Origin: Bacteroidales bacterium
GTDB taxonomy: Bacteria; Bacteroidota; Bacteroidia; Bacteroidales; F082
Length of the DNA stretch: 64,000 nt
NCBI GenBank assembly: GCA_030683155.1
Contig: JAUXMV010000106.1
Location: forward strand, 1 to 64,000
Direction of reading: 5' to 3'
Part shown: piece by piece, positions 17,241 through 25,528 of the stretch
Position numbering within the stretch: the first letter of the stretch is position 1
Layout of the letters: each line of letters begins with the position of its first letter
Notes under the pieces: generated by a model
Seen by the model: only the letters and a program-made list of their open reading frames with translations
The model's database searches: none
What the model was told of the DNA's origin: nothing
Position numbers and translations under genes: made by a program

Positions 17241-17634
17241 ACAATAAATTAGACTCTGAGCGGTCTGTTCCGACAAGTCGGAAACCCAGCGATGAGTTCC
17301 CGATTCAGGATTGAACTACATCCACCCAGAGCAAGAAGGTGTTATGCACATATTGACGGTTTCTGGTGTTTTTTATCGTCTCCAGCGAGGATGGTTAAAT
17401 ATTCAAAAGAATGTTTCTGGTATTATTGGCTCAAGACTATGCATTCCGATTCCACTTTGGAAACATCAAATAATTTACACTCAACTTTTGTTCGAAAAAT
17501 CATATTTCTTAAAACACAACTATTTCCTAATTTTGCAAGATGAAAATGGACTTAATTGAAAGATGGAGAGGGTTTTTGGAACTGTCCGCTTTTGAAGGAC
17601 ATGTCCGCCTGTGGAGGCCGGACTGCCGTTAGCG
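17241..17634 (+). repeat. Cassette spacer repeat, copy 5
   Basis: Carries all shared blocks: ACTCTGAGCGGTCTG, TTCCGACAAGTCGGAA, CCCAGCGATGAG, GCAAGAAGGTGTTATGCACA, the promoter-like block with TAATTTTGC (17528-17536), two 19-bp units and the right core CCGTTAGCGG (GTTAGCG 17628-17634). The left end GCGGTCTG is complementary to the right-end region, as attC L''/L' boxes would be. Confidence 0.7.
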
Positions 17635-17678
17635 GTAATTTTTACACGACACTCTGTAAACACTGACATACAATCAAA

Positions 17679-19163
17679 ATGAGAAAAAAAATTATCCTGA
17701 TTTGCCTTTTCTGTACTACTTTATCCGCTTTTGGACAGGTTGACAAAAATTCTAACCTATACAAAACAATCCTACTAAAAGACAGTTTACTTTTTAACGT
17801 TGGTTTCAATACTTGCGACATTTCGCAGTTTGAAAACTTGTTGAGTGAGAATTTTGAATTCTTTCACGACAAAGACAGTATCTCATCCAAAAAAGAATTT
17901 TTATATAATTTAAGAAATGGGTTGTGTATATCGCCAACAACTTACCAATCAAGACGTGAATTAGTTTCAGAAAGTACAGAAATTTACCCACTTTATAAAA
18001 GCAAAGTATTGTACGGAGCAATTCAAACTGGAAATCATAAATTCTATGAGACAATTGCAGGCAATAAAGAAACCTTTGCTAGTTCTGCAAAATTTACTCA
18101 CGTTTGGCTTTTAGAAAATGGGATATGGAAATTAACAAGAAGTTTGAGTTATGACCACCAGGATAACGATTTTGCTAACTACCAATCCTCAATTTTTGAT
18201 AACGATACTGAAATTGAAAAGTGGTTATTAGAAAACAAAGTACCGGCTTTAGGAATTGGAGTTATTAAAGAAGGGAAATTGCAACAGGTAAAAGTATTTG
18301 GAGAAATTAAGAAAGGCATATCAGCACCGTACAATACAATCTTTAATGTGGCATCTTTAACCAAACCAATAACGGCAATGGTAACATTAAAATTAGTGAG
18401 TTTAGGTAAATGGGATTTAGATGAACCAATTTATAAATATTGGACTGACCCAGATGTTTCAAAAGACAAAAATTGCAAGATACTTACAACAAGACATATT
18501 TTAAGCCACCAAACAGGTTTTACCAATTGGCGTGGAAATAACAATGACGGAAAACTACATTTTGAATTTCAACCAGGAACGAAGTATCAATATTCAGGCG
18601 AAGGTTTTGAATATTTGAGAAAAGCATTAGAAGAAAAATTTCATAAATCAATTAACCAATTAGCAAGCGAATTGATTTTTATTCCATTGCAGATGACCGA
18701 CACTAAATATTTTTGGGATGACAAAACTGACAGTTCAAGATTTGCAATAGGTTATGATGAAAGTGGTTTTGCATACGAAATAGAAAAAAATACAACAGCT
18801 AATGGTGCAGACAATTTGTTGACAACTGTTGAAGATTATGGAAAATTTTTGGTAAGCGTAATGAATCGTGAAGGTTTAACAGAAAAAGTGTTTAATGATA
18901 TGGTAACACATCAAGTCGCAACAAAAAAAGACAAATATTTTGGACTTGGATTTGAAATCTATGATTTTGGAAATGGTGAATATGCTATTTCACACGGTGG
19001 TGCTGACAAAGGTTGCCAAACTATTGTCTTCATTTTCCCTAAAACGAAGCAAGGACTAATTATTTTTACCAATGTTGACGATGGTTATAAAGTTTATGAA
19101 AAATTATTGACCCATTACTTAGGTGAAAACGGACAAAGAATTATTGATATTGAAATGAATTAA
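17679..19163 (+). CDS. Exported serine hydrolase, DUF4440-like domain plus beta-lactamase fold
   Basis: 494 residues. Residues 1-19 are a signal peptide (cleavage near AFGQ). Residues 25-165 look like a SnoaL/DUF4440 NTF2-like domain (WLLENGIWKLTRSLSYD). From about 185 a class C beta-lactamase fold follows, with SLTK as the SxxK nucleophile motif, Y-S-G in place of the YxN triad, and HGG near the end instead of KTG. This suits an esterase or D-aminopeptidase-like enzyme more than a true lactamase. The module starts TTAGCGGTA and ends TACTGCTAA, complementary at 8 of 9. Spacer 5 supplies a candidate promoter. Confidence 0.75.
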   Translation: MRKKIILICLFCTTLSAFGQVDKNSNLYKTILLKDSLLFNVGFNTCDISQFENLLSENFEFFHDKDSISSKKEFLYNLRNGLCISPTTYQSRRELVSESTEIYPLYKSKVLYGAIQTGNHKFYETIAGNKETFASSAKFTHVWLLENGIWKLTRSLSYDHQDNDFANYQSSIFDNDTEIEKWLLENKVPALGIGVIKEGKLQQVKVFGEIKKGISAPYNTIFNVASLTKPITAMVTLKLVSLGKWDLDEPIYKYWTDPDVSKDKNCKILTTRHILSHQTGFTNWRGNNNDGKLHFEFQPGTKYQYSGEGFEYLRKALEEKFHKSINQLASELIFIPLQMTDTKYFWDDKTDSSRFAIGYDESGFAYEIEKNTTANGADNLLTTVEDYGKFLVSVMNREGLTEKVFNDMVTHQVATKKDKYFGLGFEIYDFGNGEYAISHGGADKGCQTIVFIFPKTKQGLIIFTNVDDGYKVYEKLLTHYLGENGQRIIDIEMN

Positions 19164-19170
19164 AAACTAC

Positions 19171-19337
19171 TGCTAAATAAATAGGGCTCTTAGTGGCGCA
19201 CAGACCTTGTCCTGAGCATCAGGATTTTACTCGCAACACAAGTATTTCCTAATTTTGCATGGTGAAGATGGAGTAAATTGAAAGATGGAGAACGCTTTTG
19301 GACTTGTCCGCCTACGGAGGTCAGATTGCTGTTAGTG
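19171..19337 (+). repeat. Cassette spacer repeat, copy 6 (short)
   Basis: The left end TGCTAAATAAATAGGGCTCT joins almost directly to the promoter block (TAATTTTGC at 19250-19258). One 19-bp unit follows and the core is GTTAGTG (19331-19337). The GCAAGAAGGTG middle section is absent, so only about 167 bases remain. It shows that the two ends and the promoter block are the conserved parts. Confidence 0.65.
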
Positions 19338-19394
19338 GCAAGCAAAACAATATGGCACAACAAATTGGAAATGAAATAAATTATAGGAGGACAG

Positions 19395-20171
19395 ATGATG
19401 AGTAACGAAAAACAAACCATTCACGATTTTGATATCAATATAATATATGAGTATTTTTCAAACACTGAACGGCAAGGTCCGGGCAATAGCAAGGAAACGC
19501 TTAAGGCACTGAGTTTTATAACCGGGCTTACCGAAAAGTCCAAAATTGCAGATATTGGTTGCGGCACTGGCGGTCAAACAATAACATTAGGACACAACAC
19601 ATCATGCGAAATTATTGGAATTGATCTGTGGCAGGATTTTATTGAAAAATTTAACCGGAATTCTTTCAATCAGAATCTTCAGGACAGAGTAAAAGGCATT
19701 GTCGGAAATATGGAAAATCTTCCGTTTCACGAAGAAGAATTGGATTTGATTTGGTCGGAAGGGTCGATCTATAACATTGGATTTGAGCGTGGAATAAATG
19801 AATGGCGAAAATATTTGAAAATTGGCGGATATATCGCTGTTACAGAAAACACCTGGTTTAGTGAAGAACGACCGGAAGAAATTCAGGAATTTTGGCAAAA
19901 AGCCTATCCGGAAATTGATACAATCCCAAATAAAGTTGCACAAATGCAAAAAGCAGGTTATTTACCGATTGCTACTTATATGCTACCCGAAACCATCTGG
20001 ACAGACTATTACAGCAAGCAGGCTTTGAGAATTGATGACTTTTTAAAAAAACATAAGGGAAACAAAACAGCAGAAGATTTTGCCTCTTCCCAGCTTTATG
20101 AATCAAATTTATATCACAAATACAAAGCGTATTATGGTTATATGTTTTATATCGGCAAGAGAGTAAAATAA
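19395..20171 (+). CDS. Class I SAM-dependent methyltransferase
   Basis: 258 residues. [12 protein letters not shown] near 53-64 is the SAM-binding motif I, IIGIDLW the acidic strand-2 end, GNMENLPF motif II and [11 protein letters not shown] motif III. The family (UbiE/Methyltransf_11-like) covers small-molecule methylases, and the substrate cannot be read from the sequence. AGGAGG at 19383-19388 is a strong ribosome-binding site for either of two adjacent ATGs (19395 or 19398). It is the only gene between spacers 6 and 7, and standalone methylases of this size are common cassette cargo. Confidence 0.8.
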   Translation: MMSNEKQTIHDFDINIIYEYFSNTERQGPGNSKETLKALSFITGLTEKSKIADIGCGTGGQTITLGHNTSCEIIGIDLWQDFIEKFNRNSFNQNLQDRVKGIVGNMENLPFHEEELDLIWSEGSIYNIGFERGINEWRKYLKIGGYIAVTENTWFSEERPEEIQEFWQKAYPEIDTIPNKVAQMQKAGYLPIATYMLPETIWTDYYSKQALRIDDFLKKHKGNKTAEDFASSQLYESNLYHKYKAYYGYMFYIGKRVK

Positions 20172-20180
20172 TCGCAAGTT

Positions 20181-20363
20181 CCTCATAAATAGAACTATGA
20201 TCAGTGTGAAGCCTTGTCCAGATCATAGGGATTTTACTCGCAACACAAGTATTTCCTAATTTTGCAAGGTAAAAATTGAGTAAATTGAAAGATGGTGAAG
20301 GTTTTTGGATCTGTCCGCCTTAGGAGGACGTGTCCGCCTTAGGAGGACGGTCTGCCGTTGTGG
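20181..20363 (+). repeat. Cassette spacer repeat, copy 7 (short)
   Basis: ATAAATAGAACTATGATCAG, then TTTTACTCGCAACACAAG and the -7-like TAATTTTGC (20257-20265), two 19-bp units and right core GTTGTGG (20357-20363). Like copy 6 it lacks the GCAAGAAGGTG section. Confidence 0.65.
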
Positions 20364-20395
20364 CCAATGGCAGGAATCAACCACCGCTAAGATAA

Positions 20396-20447
20396 TTATC
20401 AAAACATGCACATTTTGCAAGTTTTGATAATTTAATGTTATCTTTGC
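20396..20447 (+). promoter_or_regulatory. Promoter with inverted-repeat operator, likely leaderless start
   Basis: TTATCAAAAC (20396-20405) and GTTTTGATAA (20421-20430) form a perfect 10-base inverted repeat. TATCTTTGC at 20439-20447 fits the TAnnTTTGC -7 box, only 3 bases before the ATG at 20451, so transcription should begin at or next to the start codon. Confidence 0.6.
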
Positions 20448-20450
20448 TGC

Positions 20451-21683
20451 ATGGAAAAATATATAAACCGAAAGGAATACATTAGCAAATTGCTATCATA
20501 CCAAAACAAAGACCTGATAAAAGTTGTGAGCGGCTTACGCAGGTCAGGCAAGAGCACATTACTTGAAATCTATTCTGAGCATTTATTAAAACAGGGCGTT
20601 GGTAAAAGACAAGTGCAATGCTATAATTTCGAGTTGCCCGAAAATTATCTAAACAAAACATGGAGTGACATTTATTTCGATATAAAGAAAAAGATGCAAC
20701 CCAATAAAACCAACTACATTTTTTTGGATGAAGTACAAAACATACCATTTTTTGAAAAACTGGTGGATGGGTTATTTGTCACAGAGAAAACGGATATTTA
20801 TATAACAGGCTCAAATGCATTTTTATTGAGTAGCGAATTGGCAACTTTATTAAGTGGCCGCTATATCGAAATCTCAATCTTACCGTTCTCATTCAAGGAA
20901 TACTTAAAAGCTCGCAATATTGATATAGAAAACAAGTATTTAAATTATGAAACCTTGTTTTTTGATTACGTGAATGAAACTTCATTGCCCAAAGGTGTAG
21001 CATTGCGTGAGAGCGGTTTTGATAAAATATATGAATACTTAGATGCTATTTACACTACAATAATCGAAAAGGACATAACGCAACGACACCAGATAAATGA
21101 CAAACGAGCTTTTGCTAACATTGTAAAATTTGTGGCTTCTAATATTGGAAATCAGTTATCGCCAAGCAATATTTCCAAGAAATTAAAGCTGGACGGACAA
21201 AACATACATCATTCTACAGTTGAGAAGTATTTGGATTACTTGGTTTCAAGTTTTGTGTTTTATAAAGTAAACCGCTTCGATTTGAAAGGGAAAAAACAAC
21301 TGGCAACACAAGAAAAGTATTATTTAGTAGATGCCGGATTACTGAATGTTTTGGTTGGTAAAGAACGGATAACAGAAAGAGGTCATATTTTAGAAAACAT
21401 TGTTTATTTGGAGCTTATTCGTAGGGGAAATAAAGTATGGACAGGCACAGCTCGCAACACTGAAGTGGACTTTGTATGCAAAAACCCGATTGGTGAAATT
21501 GAATATTATCAAGTAGCATGGCAATTGTCGGGTGAAAACACCGTTGAGCGAGAGTTTGGGGCTTTAGAAAAAATTAACGACAACTATCCAAAATATTTGC
21601 TCACAACCGACTCATTTACTCAAAACCGTAGTGGCATAAGGCATTTGAATGTATTTAATTGGTTACTTAATTTAAATGAATAG
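20451..21683 (+). CDS. AAA_14/DUF4143 ATPase
   Basis: 410 residues. Walker A GLRRSGKST near residues 27-35, Walker B YIFLDEVQ near 91, sensor-like TGSNAFLLSSELAT, then the SGRYIEISILPFSFKEYL segment typical of AAA_14. The C-terminal DUF4143 part has NTEVDFVCKNP, resembling a nuclease-like fold. The family is abundant in Bacteroidota accessory DNA and has no agreed function. The own promoter almost overlaps the start codon. A frameshifted relative (31591-32758) and a fragment (25288-25464) occur in the same window. Confidence 0.85.
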   Translation: MEKYINRKEYISKLLSYQNKDLIKVVSGLRRSGKSTLLEIYSEHLLKQGVGKRQVQCYNFELPENYLNKTWSDIYFDIKKKMQPNKTNYIFLDEVQNIPFFEKLVDGLFVTEKTDIYITGSNAFLLSSELATLLSGRYIEISILPFSFKEYLKARNIDIENKYLNYETLFFDYVNETSLPKGVALRESGFDKIYEYLDAIYTTIIEKDITQRHQINDKRAFANIVKFVASNIGNQLSPSNISKKLKLDGQNIHHSTVEKYLDYLVSSFVFYKVNRFDLKGKKQLATQEKYYLVDAGLLNVLVGKERITERGHILENIVYLELIRRGNKVWTGTARNTEVDFVCKNPIGEIEYYQVAWQLSGENTVEREFGALEKINDNYPKYLLTTDSFTQNRSGIRHLNVFNWLLNLNE

Positions 21684-21806
21684 AAAGAATAACCACAGGC
21701 ACTCTGTGCAACAGCTAAAGCACAAAGATCCGCATTCCACAAAGAATCACAAAGAGATAATGGATTCAGAAAAATCCTCAGCACATCAAAGTAAAATTTA
21801 GCCATT

Positions 21807-21850
21807 AACAACCAACACAAGTATTTTCTAATTTAGCAGGATGAAAATGG
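21807..21850 (+). repeat. Partial spacer repeat: promoter block only (copy 9)
   Basis: Retains CAACACAAGTATTTTC and the -7-like TAATTTAGC (21829-21837), then GGATGAAAATGGATTAAT. The DUF4180 ATG at 21857 is 19 bases past the box, so here the block sits exactly as a working promoter would. The remaining stretch 21684-21806 holds no gene. Confidence 0.6.
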
Positions 21851-21856
21851 ATTAAT

Positions 21857-22219
21857 ATGAAAATTGAAATTCACAATATAAACGACATAAAGATTGCCGA
21901 AGTGATTTCGGAACTAAGCATTATCAACAAGGTGGAAGACGGATTAAACTTATTAGGAGACCTCTACTACCAAGGCTTTGATAAAATTATCATTCACGAG
22001 AAAGATATCAGTCCGGATTTCTTTGACTTAAAAAGCGGGATTGCTGGTGAAATACTTCAAAAGTTTTCCACCTACCGTGTCCGTTTGGCTATTGTGGGTG
22101 ATTTCTCCAAATACACAAGCAAAAGCCTTAACGATTTTATGTTTGAAAGCAATAAAACTCGACACATTATTTTTGTATCAAATTGTTCAGAAGCGATAAA
22201 AATTCTTGCTGCCATATGA
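21857..22219 (+). CDS. DUF4180 family protein
   Basis: 120 residues, the usual DUF4180 length, with the family hallmarks GEILQKFSTYRVRLAIVGDF and SKSLNDFMFESNKTRHIIFV. No catalytic motif is evident; the function is unknown. The stop overlaps the next start (ATGA at 22216-22219), so the pair is coupled. It begins 19 bases after the promoter block of a partial spacer repeat. Confidence 0.8.
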   Translation: MKIEIHNINDIKIAEVISELSIINKVEDGLNLLGDLYYQGFDKIIIHEKDISPDFFDLKSGIAGEILQKFSTYRVRLAIVGDFSKYTSKSLNDFMFESNKTRHIIFVSNCSEAIKILAAI

Positions 22220-22815
22220 ATGAGAATGTATCAGAAAGCCCAAAATTTGACTCAGCCAAAGAATCTGTGACTTTTTTTGAAACACAGGATGATTTTAGAA
22301 AATGGCTGGAAAGTCACCACGAAAAGGAAACAGAACTGATTGTTGGATTCTATAAAGTGGATAGCGGAAAACCTTCAATGAATTGGTCGCAATCGGTTGA
22401 TCAGGCACTTTGCTTTGGTTGGATTGACGGAGTAAGAAAATCCATCGACAAGGAAAGTTACAGCATTCGATTTACACCACGCAGGCCTTCAAGCAATTGG
22501 AGTGCAATCAACATAAACAAAATAGAAGAACTTACAAAAGCAGGCCTTATGAAGCCCGCCGGACATAAAGCATTTAGTTTGCGGCAAGAAATCAAGTCCG
22601 AAATTTACTCTCACGAAAATGCGACATTTCTTGATGCAGTTTATGAAAAGCAATTTAGAGAGGATAAAGTCGCCTGGGATTTTTTCATGAAACAAGCCCC
22701 TTCATATAAAAAGGTAATAGCCCATTGGATAATGAGTGCCAGGCAAGAAAAAACCAGACAATCACGATTGGAAAAAACAATCAACGAAAGCCGACAGCAA
22801 AAGCGACTTTCGTAA
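22216..22815 (+). CDS. YdeI/OmpD-associated family protein
   Basis: 199 residues from the ATG that overlaps the DUF4180 stop; a longer frame back to 22183 would run through that gene and is unlikely. FRKWLESHHEKETELIVGFY, ALCFGWIDGVRKSID and RFTPRRPSSNWSAINI are the strongly conserved YdeI blocks. Relatives are linked to envelope stress or bacteriocin and peptide tolerance, but the mechanism is unclear. It forms a two-gene module with DUF4180. Confidence 0.82.
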   Translation: MNENVSESPKFDSAKESVTFFETQDDFRKWLESHHEKETELIVGFYKVDSGKPSMNWSQSVDQALCFGWIDGVRKSIDKESYSIRFTPRRPSSNWSAININKIEELTKAGLMKPAGHKAFSLRQEIKSEIYSHENATFLDAVYEKQFREDKVAWDFFMKQAPSYKKVIAHWIMSARQEKTRQSRLEKTINESRQQKRLS

Positions 22816-22835
22816 CATAAACTAAATCAAGGTCC

Positions 22836-23249
22836 CGCAAAAAAAAAACCGGACACTCAGCGATCTGTCCCGGGTATCGGGAAGCCAGCGATGAGTTTCC
22901 GTAGCTTCTGGATTGAACTACATCTACCGAGAACCAGAAAGGTGTTATGCACTTATCGATGGTTTTTGTGGGTTAGCATTCAAAAGAACGGTTTTGGCGT
23001 TTTTAGTTTAAATACGAACATACCGATTCCACTATGGCTATCAAACATATTACACTCAAAATTGTTTAAAAATCAACATATACACAAGGCAAGTATTTCC
23101 TAATTTAGCGGGGTGAAAATGGAGCAGGATGAAAGATGGAGAAGGTTTTTTGGACGGACAAGTCCGCCTCTGGAGGACGTGTCCGCCTCTGGAGGATTCA
23201 TTCGCCTCTGGAGGATACATCCGCCTCTGGAGGACAGATATATTTAGCG
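22836..23249 (+). repeat. Cassette spacer repeat, copy 8
   Basis: GGACACTCAGCGATCTGTCC, a CCCGGGTATCGGG hairpin, the AGAAAGGTGTTATGCAC block, promoter block with TAATTTAGC (23101-23109), four 19-bp units of the CCGCCTCTGGAGGA type, and a diverged right core TTTAGCG (23243-23249). It has the longest tandem array of all copies. Confidence 0.7.
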
Positions 23250-23273
23250 TAGTATAATAGTAAATAATTGAAA

Positions 23274-23786
23274 ATGAGATACTTATTAATAACAGCCCTG
23301 ATAATTCTTTCAATTTCTTCCAGTACAATAGCTCAATTTAGTTACACAGGAAAAATTGAGATTGCGTACATGCGATTTGAGTATCATCCAATTCGGGTGG
23401 ATCCCGGACCCGGATGGAAAGGATATAATCTGAACGATAATGGCATCTACATTAACTCCATTCACGGACTGTCCAATCCTAACAAGAAATTGTTTGCCGG
23501 TTTAGGACTCGGTTACCTGAATTTTAAAGGCATTCATGGGGTTTCGGTTTTCGCAGACTTTGAGTATCTGCCGTTGAAAACCAGAATAACACCAATATTG
23601 AACTTTAAAATAGGGTATGACCGTATCTGGAATCAATATGATGGCGGAACAGGAACAAAACTTGCTGAATTTGGCCTCGGTGTAAATTATAGATTAAGCA
23701 ATCAATACGCACTTTATTTGAAATCAGGCGTTCTGTTCACACAACAATCAGCCTTGCTTCCGTTTACGCTGGGGTTGAGATTTTGA
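23274..23786 (+). CDS. Exported outer-membrane beta-barrel-like protein
   Basis: 170 residues from MRYLL (an ATG two codons earlier at 23268 is also possible). A signal peptide of about 22 residues ends near TIAQF. The rest alternates hydrophobic and polar residues with aromatic-rich strands (YALYLKSGVLF, ALLPFTLGLRF) and a terminal Phe, as in small outer-membrane barrels. I recognise no named family. It is the last module before the chromosome-like region and follows spacer 8. Confidence 0.6.
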   Translation: MRYLLITALIILSISSSTIAQFSYTGKIEIAYMRFEYHPIRVDPGPGWKGYNLNDNGIYINSIHGLSNPNKKLFAGLGLGYLNFKGIHGVSVFADFEYLPLKTRITPILNFKIGYDRIWNQYDGGTGTKLAEFGLGVNYRLSNQYALYLKSGVLFTQQSALLPFTLGLRF

Positions 23787-23966
23787 AATCGCAGAAAATG
23801 GATAAACTGCGTCACAAAACAAATGACACCGTTGTCAGCCTCATAGGCTCGCAAATAACTTTGCTTCGGTTTGCCAGTGAAGTAGTCCGAAATGGCGACC
23901 TTCTTTAGCAGTAAAGCATAAGCCACAATTTTAAATGATAGTAAAAACAATCTAAAAATAAAAATA

Positions 23967-24482
23967 ATGTCACAAAAAAATACAAATAGAGACAAAAAAA
24001 TGAGCCTGTTTAAAGGAGAATGGTTTAACAGAATAGACCCAATAATTACAGAATGGATGTCTCGTAATGGTTATGCGCTATTGAGAATTTCCATCGGGAT
24101 AGTGTTTGTTTGGTTCGGATTTCTTAAATTTTTCCCCGGATTAAGTGCTGCTCAGGATCTTGCCATCAGGACAATCACACTGTTGAGTTTTGGACTCATC
24201 CCTGATTTCATAATCATAAACGGCCTGGCTTTTTGGGAGGTGCTCATAGGCATTGGATTAATTTCGGGAAAGTTTATTCGGGAAACATTGCTGCTGCTGT
24301 TTCTTCAAATGGCAGGGACTTTCGCGCCGATATTTCTTTTTCCCAGTGAAGTGTTTTCATTTTTCCCCTATGCTCCAACTTTGGAGGGCCAATACATCAT
24401 CAAAAATCTTGTTCTTGTTGCGGCAGGACTGGTTTTAGGAGGTAATCAGCGCAAGGATTCAGTTGCAATGAAAGAAAGATAG
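23967..24482 (+). CDS. DUF417 (YkgB/DoxX-like) membrane protein
   Basis: 171 residues with four hydrophobic segments. ALLRISIGIVFVWFGFLKFFPG is the first (motif IxxVFxWFGxxKFxP of DUF417), GLAFWEVLIGIGLISG the second-to-third region and NLVLVAAGLVLGG the last. YkgB and relatives are inner-membrane proteins induced by oxidative or chlorine stress; the exact function is unknown. An internal ATG at 24000 is an alternative start. The upstream gap carries AT-rich sequence but no clear promoter. Confidence 0.75.
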   Translation: MSQKNTNRDKKMSLFKGEWFNRIDPIITEWMSRNGYALLRISIGIVFVWFGFLKFFPGLSAAQDLAIRTITLLSFGLIPDFIIINGLAFWEVLIGIGLISGKFIRETLLLLFLQMAGTFAPIFLFPSEVFSFFPYAPTLEGQYIIKNLVLVAAGLVLGGNQRKDSVAMKER

Positions 24483-24551
24483 AGAATTAAAAAAAAACTG
24501 TTCGTCCACAATGTGTTATAAATGAACCTTTTAAATTTAAAGAATAAAAAA

Positions 24552-24653
24552 ATGGAAATTAAACCAAAGGAAAAACGAACAAAGCTTCAGATTCTTGGAA
24601 TTATCCTTATGGCAGTAGTAATTTTAATTTCTTTACTTGCTTTGTTTCAATAA
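24552..24653 (+). CDS. Possible 33-residue single-span membrane protein
   Basis: A short frame encodes MEIKPKEKRTKLQ followed by a hydrophobic helix (LGIILMAVVILISLLALFQ). It has a positively charged N-terminus and one transmembrane segment, as small stress peptides do. It lies 69 bases after the DUF417 stop and could be cotranscribed. No homologue is known to me and it could be chance. Confidence 0.3.
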   Translation: MEIKPKEKRTKLQILGIILMAVVILISLLALFQ

Positions 24654-25287
24654 ATTTGACTTTTTCGGCGAGGAATGACGCATACGCAGAAAAATTCAAT
24701 GTAACACTTTTGTTAAGCCTGACACAGACGGAAAAGCCACAACCATCAGTGCAGCTGACGATTTATCGACTTGAAAAGAAAAATCCAGGCATAATAAACA
24801 AGAGAACCTGAGTCGCCTGTCCTGAAGGAGTATAGGATGCATGCATTTGTGGTGATGCTATTTCTGCTTAGATAAAATGAAGTCGGGGATGGATTTTAAA
24901 CAATCCATTTGAGAACTGAAATGCTCAGAATTAAACAAGCCGAAGGACGTTATTTTGTTCGAAATTCATCTTGTCTCCGAAAATTTCTGAGAAAGTTAAA
25001 GTAAAAAACTAATTTTACCCTCATTACGGTTGTTTGTGTATTATGATGTCATCGTTGCTGTAATTTATATATGATACTGAATATTAGCATGTTAAATGAT
25101 ATAGATGTGAAAAGTTATTGTTAGGCTATTGATCTGTTTAGTTGATTATCAAATATTTATACAACTTATCATGTGTCAGGAAATAAAATGCAGATGAACT
25201 TTAAACTTTAATCGGAGCAAAATATTTGAAGCTGCTTTTGACAAAATGTTGAAATTTAGTTGATCAAACGAATTTACTATAGATCCA
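24654..25287. other. Long gap without a gene
   Basis: No open frame, repeat copy or clear promoter is visible. It lies at the transition from the cassette island to the chromosome-like region and ends in a remnant ATPase, so it is probably decayed sequence. Confidence 0.5.
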
Positions 25288-25464
25288 ATGTGCTTTTTAA
25301 AAGCCACGGGATCGAAAGTTATTTTTGACGAGGTTCAAAATATCCCCGACCTTTTTCATTATATTCAAGTTATTTCTGATGAGCGAAATACACCTGGTCA
25401 ATCTATTTTATCGGGCTCACAAAGCTTTTTACTGAACGAAAAAACAGCCCGATCGCTGGCATGA
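25288..25464 (+). pseudogene. AAA_14 ATPase fragment
   Basis: 59 codons encode KVIFDEVQNIPDLFHYIQV (Walker B region) and ILSGSQSFLLNEKTARSLA (sensor region), the middle of an AAA_14/DUF4143 ATPase. The Walker A part and the whole C-terminus are missing. Confidence 0.75.
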
Positions 25465-25528
25465 AAACCTGAATACTTTTGCGCGGTTTTTAGGTTTGTG
25501 TGCCAGAAGAATCGGTTTTTTTCATTCC

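Noticed and set aside
17016..17252. A 78-residue frame starting two bases after the rhuM stop
   Set aside because: Low-complexity Pro/Ser/Thr composition, no family resemblance, and it runs into spacer 5.
17679..19163. Calling the serine hydrolase an antibiotic-resistance beta-lactamase
   Set aside because: The YxN and KTG motifs are altered and an NTF2-like domain is fused to it, so resistance is not supported.
23165..23240. Short tandem repeats that might suggest a CRISPR array
   Set aside because: The units are 19 bp, contiguous and without spacers, and no cas gene is near. They are the tandem units of the cassette spacer.
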